A stretch of 8,353 nucleotides of DNA from Gemmatimonadota bacterium (GTDB lineage: Bacteria; Gemmatimonadota; Gemmatimonadetes; Gemmatimonadales; GWC2-71-9), in the NCBI GenBank assembly GCA_003221075.1, contig QHUF01000299.1, positions 1 through 8,353 of the forward strand, read 5' to 3'. Below, one piece after another: positions 5,016 to 8,353 of this stretch. Each line of letters starts with the position of its first letter. Position 1 is the stretch's first letter. The translations under genes and the position numbers were made by a program. Under the pieces are notes generated by a model, which saw only the letters and a list, made by a program, of their open reading frames with translations, had not been told where the DNA came from and searched no databases.

Positions 5016-5489
5016 ATGACCCGTCGTCGCTCTAAGAGCCGCAAGTCGCAACCCCGCGCCCAGCGCGAAACAAGCGCCGGCGGCGTGGTTTTCCGTCGTG
5101 GCCCGGACGGCCAGGTGCGCTTCCTGTTGATTCGCGACTCGTACAAGAATTGGGGATTTCCCAAGGGCCACCTCGAAGCCGCCGAGCCGCCCGCCGACGG
5201 GGCGCGCCGCGAGGTGAGCGAGGAAACCGGACTCAACGAGCTCGTGCTCCACGGCCCGATAAAAGTGATCGATTGGTACTTCCGCTTCCGCGGCAAGACG
5301 ATTCACAAGTACTGCCATTTCTTTCTCTTCGAATCGCGGCGCGGCGACCCCGTGCCTGAAGAAGCCGAGGGGATCACAGCGTGTGTTTGGCATCCGTTCG
5401 ACGAGGCGCAACAAACCGTGAGCTATGACAACGCGCGCGACGTCCTGCGACAGGCGGCCGAGATGCAGCAGGCGCTGGTGCAGACGTGA
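5016..5489 (+). CDS. NUDIX hydrolase
   Basis: This 157-residue cytoplasmic hydrolase is expected to cleave a nucleoside diphosphate linked to another moiety, with Mg2+. A complete Nudix box runs from G51 to L73: G-x5-E (E57), x7, then REVSEETGL, with metal-binding E66, E69 and E70. The preceding TSAGGVVFRR (19-28) and the sequence NWGFPKGHLE are typical of the MutT/Ap4A-hydrolase branch, but the substrate cannot be read from the sequence. Residues 1-18 are Arg/Lys/Ser-rich. I chose ATG 5016 because an in-frame GTG at 4977 would translate the inverted repeat. ATG 5016 has no Shine-Dalgarno sequence. The stop overlaps the next gene by 4 nt (GTGA), so the two are probably co-translated. Confidence 0.9.
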   Translation: MTRRRSKSRKSQPRAQRETSAGGVVFRRGPDGQVRFLLIRDSYKNWGFPKGHLEAAEPPADGARREVSEETGLNELVLHGPIKVIDWYFRFRGKTIHKYCHFFLFESRRGDPVPEEAEGITACVWHPFDEAQQTVSYDNARDVLRQAAEMQQALVQT

Positions 5490-6301
5490 GCGGGCGGAAC
5501 GGGGGCGGGGGCGGGGGCGCCGCCGCAGCTGCCTATCCCGTCGTGCCGGTCTTTCATCCCCGCCGCGACGCCCGGCGGGCCGTGCAGCGCGGGTATCCGC
5601 GCGGCGCCGGCCGCGTGCGGTTGTGCCGCACTATCGAGGCGGTGGAGCGCCTTCTGGAGCAGCGGCTCGTCGATGCGGTCGTCCTCGACGTGCGCCACTG
5701 CGATGCCGTAGGCTTGAGCCTCCCGGCGCGCTTCCCGCGGATTCCGATGTACGCGCTCTGTGCCGTGCGTCCGGACGATGGAGCGTTACTTGCCTCGTGC
5801 CGCGATGCCGGTTTTACCGGCGTATTAGTAGAAGGCGTGGACAACGCCGTCGCGGGCGAATGGATCGCCGCCCGCACCGCTCAGGTGGCGCGCCGCTTGG
5901 CGCTCGCCGATGCGCCGCGACTCTTGCGGCTCACTGATCGCCTGCAGCTGGCGGCGTGGGAGGAGGTCCTGCGGCGCGCGGGCACGCCCACCAAGACGGG
6001 GCACGTCGCCCAGGTGCTGCGCGTGACGCGCGAGCATCTCTCGCGGGAATTCGGCGCGGGAGGAGCACCGAACCTGAAGCGCGTCATCGATCTGGCCCGC
6101 GCGGCCTGTGCGGCGGACCTGCTCGGGAACCCCGGGTATACCGTTCGCGGCGTCGTCCGTATCCTCGGCTACGCATCGCCGAGCCATTTAGCCGGTGCGG
6201 CACGCCGGGTCGCGGGGGCGACGCCGGTGGAGTTGCGCGAGCTGGGACCGCGTGGGGTACTCACGAGATTTCTAAGAGGCAGGACCAGGTCACGCGTCTA
6301 G
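5486..6301 (+). CDS. AraC-type DNA-binding protein with a receiver-like N-terminal domain
   Basis: This 271-residue protein starts at a GTG overlapping the NUDIX stop. Residues 5-16 are a Gly/Ala tract encoded by GGGGGC repeats. Residues 18-128 look like a degenerate response-regulator receiver: a hydrophobic strand near VVPVF, DAVVLD (63-68) where the phosphorylated Asp would be, then PMYALCAVRPDD and a GFTGVLVEGVD strand. The acidic pair of strand 1 and the Lys of strand 5 are not evident, so phosphorylation is doubtful. Residues about 170-252 match an AraC/XylS two-helix-turn-helix domain: GHVAQVLRVTREHLSREF, then YTVRGVVRILGYASPSHLAG and the trailing GATPVELREL. It is likely a transcription regulator with unknown targets. 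Its pairing with the NUDIX gene and its position just upstream of atpA are the only contextual clues. Confidence 0.8.
   Translation: MSGRNGGGGGGAAAAAYPVVPVFHPRRDARRAVQRGYPRGAGRVRLCRTIEAVERLLEQRLVDAVVLDVRHCDAVGLSLPARFPRIPMYALCAVRPDDGALLASCRDAGFTGVLVEGVDNAVAGEWIAARTAQVARRLALADAPRLLRLTDRLQLAAWEEVLRRAGTPTKTGHVAQVLRVTREHLSREFGAGGAPNLKRVIDLARAACAADLLGNPGYTVRGVVRILGYASPSHLAGAARRVAGATPVELRELGPRGVLTRFLRGRTRSRV
5492..5517 (+). repeat. Hexamer GGGGGC tract with G-quadruplex potential
   Basis: The first codons of the AraC-like gene contain GGG at 5492-5494 and three runs of five Gs at 5501-5505, 5507-5511 and 5513-5517, separated by loops of 6, 1 and 1 nt. Four G runs on the coding strand could fold as a G-quadruplex in DNA or mRNA next to the start codon. 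Slippage by one 6-bp unit would add or remove two residues without shifting frame. Confidence 0.7.
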
Positions 6302-6321
6302 CGGGCAGCATGTTTTTCGGA

Positions 6322-6351
6322 TGTAGGGGCGCAGCATGCTGCGCCCCTACA
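6322..6351. repeat. 30-bp perfect palindrome, second copy of the rpoD terminator stem
   Basis: The arm TGTAGGGGCGCAGCA (6322-6336) is followed directly by its complement (6337-6351). The inner 24 bp are identical to the palindrome at 2368-2391. It lies 21 nt after the stop of the AraC-like gene and 75 nt before the atpA start, so it separates two transcription units. No U tract follows on either strand, so intrinsic termination is less certain than at the first copy. Confidence 0.9.
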
Positions 6352-6371
6352 CGACACATTTCCACGGGTTG

Positions 6372-6400
6372 TTGCCGCACCTCGTACTTTGTGATATTTT
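6372..6400 (+). promoter_or_regulatory. Candidate promoter of atpA-atpG
   Basis: TTGCCG (6372-6377) followed by 17 nt and TATTTT (6395-6400) is the best sigma-70-like pair in front of atpA. Each hexamer matches consensus at four positions. The implied start near 6407 would give a leader of about 19 nt. The -10 hexamer is exactly the central six bases of the operator at 6389-6406. Confidence 0.5.
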
Positions 6401-6406
6401 TCACAA
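6389..6406. promoter_or_regulatory. Operator TTGTGA-N6-TCACAA (Rex-like or CRP/FNR-family)
   Basis: The site reads TTGTGATATTTTTCACAA, with perfect 6-bp inverted arms. It matches the known Rex consensus TTGTGAA-N4-TTCACAA at all but one specified base (T instead of A at position 7). It also contains the CRP core TGTGA-N6-TCACA exactly. It lies over the probable -10 region and 20 bp before the atpA start codon, a placement that fits a repressor such as the NADH/NAD+ sensor Rex better than a CRP activator. The identity of the regulator is inference. Confidence 0.68.
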
Positions 6407-6425
6407 TCTCTCAACCGGTACATCA

Positions 6426-7958
6426 ATGGCGACCGACTCCATACTCCGTCCCGGCGAGCTGAAGAACCTTCTCCTCAAGGAGATCCAGGCCGCTGACCTG
6501 GCGGATATCGACGTCCGCGAAGTCGGTACCGTGCTGGAGGTGAAGGACGGCATCGCCCGGATCTACGGGCTGACGTCCGCGATGGCGGGCGAGATGCTCG
6601 AATTCACGGTCTCGGCGACCGGAGAGAAGATCACCGGCCTGGCCCTGAACCTCGAGGAAGACAACATCGGCGCAGTGATTTTCGGCGACTATCTCGAGCT
6701 GCGCGAGGGCGACGAGGTGCGCCGCACCGCCCGCGTGCTCGAGGTGCCCGTCGGCCCGGCGATGGTCGGACGGGTGGTGGATGCACTGGGCCGGCCGGTG
6801 GACGGGCTAGGCCCGATTCATACCACAAAGAGCCGCAAAGTGGAGATCGTCGCCCCCGGCATCATCAAGCGCCAGCCGGTGAAGGAGCCGCTCCAGACCG
6901 GCATCAAGGCGATCGATTCGATGATTCCGATCGGCCGCGGCCAGCGGGAGCTGATCATCGGAGACCGAGGAACGGGGAAGACCGCGATCGCGGTCGACAC
7001 GATCATCAATCAAAAGGGGCAGGGCGTCATCTGCGTGTACGTCGCGATCGGCCAGAAGAACTCAACCGTCGCGGCAGTGGTGGAACGGCTCAAGGAGCAC
7101 GACGCGATGTCGTACACCATCGTCGTCGTCTCATCGGCATCGGAGCCGGCGCCGATGTTGTACATCGCGCCGTACAGCGGCTGCACGATGGCCGAGTACT
7201 TCATGTACGACGAGAAGAAGGCGACACTCTGCATCTATGACGACTTGTCCAAGCAGGCGGCGGCGTACCGGCAGCTGTCGCTGGTGCTGCGACGCCCGCC
7301 CGGCCGCGAGGCGTACCCCGGCGACGTGTTCTATCTCCACAGCCGTCTCCTCGAGCGCGCCGCGAAGCTGTCCGACGAAATGGGCGGCGGGTCGCTGACG
7401 GCGCTGCCGATCATCGAGACGCAGGCGGGCGACGTCTCCGCCTACATCCCGACGAACGTCATTTCGATCACCGATGGTCAGATCTTTCTCGAGACCGACC
7501 TGTTCTACTCGAACGTGCGGCCTGCGGTGAACGCCGGCATCTCGGTGAGCCGGGTCGGCGGCAACGCGCAGATCAAGGCGATGAAGCAGGTCGCCGGGCG
7601 GCTGCGGCTCGATCTGGCGCAATACCGCGAGCTCGAGGCGTTCGCCCAGTTCGGCTCGGAGCTCGACCCGGCGACGCAGCGGCAGCTGGCGCGCGGCGCG
7701 CGCGTCGTGGAAGTGCTGAAGCAGCCGCAGTATCAGCCGATGCCCGTCGAGCAGCAGGTAATCGTGATCTTTGCGGTCACGAACGGCTTGATCGACGACC
7801 TGAATGTCCCCGAGATCAAGGAGTGGGAGAAAGGGCTGCTCGAGTTCATGGCGGCGCAGCATCCCGAGATCGCCGACGAGATTCGGACCAAGCGCGCGCT
7901 GTCGGATGACTTGAGCGCCCGCCTGCGCAAAGCGATCGAGGAGTACAAGGCGCTGTAA
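6426..7958 (+). CDS. atpA: F-type ATP synthase subunit alpha
   Basis: This 510-residue alpha subunit of the F1 sector alternates with beta in the catalytic hexamer and carries non-catalytic nucleotide sites. Visible are the N-terminal beta-barrel (about 29-98, VGTVLEVKDGIARIYGL), the P-loop GDRGTGKT (179-186), Walker B-type LCIYDDLSKQ followed by RRPPGREAYPGDVFYLHSRL, and the arginine finger R376 in ISVSRVGG that completes the catalytic site on beta. The C-terminal helical bundle follows. Length is normal. The P-loop has Gly182 where the family almost always has Gln (GDRQTGKT). I chose ATG 6426 (MATDSILRPG). An in-frame ATG 90 nt earlier lies inside the palindrome and would add a non-family N-terminus. 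The ribosome-binding site is weak. The stop overlaps the atpG start (TAATG). atpH is not upstream, so the ATP synthase genes are split. Confidence 0.98.
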   Translation: MATDSILRPGELKNLLLKEIQAADLADIDVREVGTVLEVKDGIARIYGLTSAMAGEMLEFTVSATGEKITGLALNLEEDNIGAVIFGDYLELREGDEVRRTARVLEVPVGPAMVGRVVDALGRPVDGLGPIHTTKSRKVEIVAPGIIKRQPVKEPLQTGIKAIDSMIPIGRGQRELIIGDRGTGKTAIAVDTIINQKGQGVICVYVAIGQKNSTVAAVVERLKEHDAMSYTIVVVSSASEPAPMLYIAPYSGCTMAEYFMYDEKKATLCIYDDLSKQAAAYRQLSLVLRRPPGREAYPGDVFYLHSRLLERAAKLSDEMGGGSLTALPIIETQAGDVSAYIPTNVISITDGQIFLETDLFYSNVRPAVNAGISVSRVGGNAQIKAMKQVAGRLRLDLAQYRELEAFAQFGSELDPATQRQLARGARVVEVLKQPQYQPMPVEQQVIVIFAVTNGLIDDLNVPEIKEWEKGLLEFMAAQHPEIADEIRTKRALSDDLSARLRKAIEEYKAL

Positions 7959-8353
7959 TGGCGAAGCCCCGCGAGCTGAAGCGGCGAATCCGCTCGGTGC
8001 AAAACACGCGCAAGATCACGAAGACGATGGAGCTCGTGTCCACGTCGAAGCTCAAGCGCGCGCAGGACCGCGTGGTGGGCGCGCGTCCCTACGCCCAGGC
8101 GCTGGCGGAGGTGATCGGGGAGCTCTACTCGCCCGAGCTCGCCGAGCGATTCCCGCTGCTGCGCCAGCCCGGCCACACGGGACGGGGCGCGGGGGTGCGA
8201 CGGGCGGCGCTGCTGTTGATCACGTCGAACCGCGGGCTGTGCGGCGCGTTCAATGCGAACCTGATTCGCGAGGCGCGGCGGCGGCTCGAGGACCTCGAGC
8301 GGCAGGACGTCCACACCGAGCTGCACCTCGTCGGCAAGAAGGGCATTAGCTAC
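7958..8353 (+). CDS. atpG: F-type ATP synthase subunit gamma, N-terminal part
   Basis: An open frame starts at ATG 7958, sharing one base with the atpA stop, and stays open for 132 codons to the right edge. The protein begins MAKPRELKRRIRSVQNTRKI and continues with TKTMELVSTSKLKRAQDR, the conserved N-terminal helix of the gamma subunit that forms half of the rotating central-stalk coiled coil. The conserved ITSNRGLCGAFNANLI block (about 88-103) begins the Rossmann-like domain. Relative to E. coli gamma there are a few extra residues before that block (QPGHTGRGAGVRRA), probably a surface loop. The C-terminal half lies outside the window. The tight junction with atpA indicates coupled translation. 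Confidence 0.97.
   Translation, partial: MAKPRELKRRIRSVQNTRKITKTMELVSTSKLKRAQDRVVGARPYAQALAEVIGELYSPELAERFPLLRQPGHTGRGAGVRRAALLLITSNRGLCGAFNANLIREARRRLEDLERQDVHTELHLVGKKGISY

Noticed and set aside
6336..6425. In-frame ATG 90 nt upstream of the chosen atpA start
   Set aside because: It lies inside the 30-bp palindrome, and the added residues do not resemble AtpA N-termini. The frame would also cover the promoter and operator.
7131..8326. Long minus-strand open frames opposite atpA and atpG
   Set aside because: They are antisense to highly conserved ATP synthase genes and have the Arg/Leu/His-rich composition of reverse frames.

Overview
The window is a chromosomal stretch of a GC-rich, Gram-negative-type bacterium. 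An MlaE/MlaF/MlaD lipid transporter implies an outer membrane, the sigma factor is a short RpoD/SigA type, and the tRNA genes lack an encoded CCA. Gemmatimonadota is my best guess, with Acidobacteriota-like soil phyla as alternatives. This is inference from gene content, not a database match.

Layout. Positions 1-191 (minus) hold the N-terminus of a secreted protein that runs off the left edge. Positions 192-390 are intergenic, with nothing recognised beyond that gene's ribosome-binding site. Positions 391-1230 (minus) hold seven tRNA genes read in the order Ala(GGC), Gly(GCC), initiator Met(CAT), Val(GAC), Arg(ACG), Pro(CGG), Arg(CCG). They lie behind a near-consensus sigma-70 promoter at 1274-1302. 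The spacers between them contain short tandem repeats folded into inverted repeats. Divergently (plus) comes a sigma factor gene (1376-2344), ending in a palindromic terminator. Next is an overlapping mlaE-mlaF-mlaD set (2419-4906), a 102-bp quasi-palindrome (4911-5012), and a NUDIX hydrolase gene overlapping a gene for an AraC-like DNA-binding protein (5016-6301). A second copy of the rpoD-terminator palindrome follows (6322-6351). The window ends with atpA (6426-7958) and the start of atpG (7958 to the right edge).

How the genes work together. Most of the window is housekeeping: translation (tRNAs), transcription (sigma factor), outer-membrane lipid homeostasis (MlaEFD) and energy (F1 alpha and gamma). 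No defence island, mobile element or CRISPR array is visible. The unexpected content is non-coding. There is a family of heptamer/octamer-built inverted repeats in which every locus uses a different repeat unit but two share the same 32-nt arm architecture. There is a two-copy GC-rich palindrome. There is also a perfect TTGTGA-N6-TCACAA operator placed over the likely -10 region of atpA, which suggests redox (Rex) or CRP/FNR-family control of ATP synthase.
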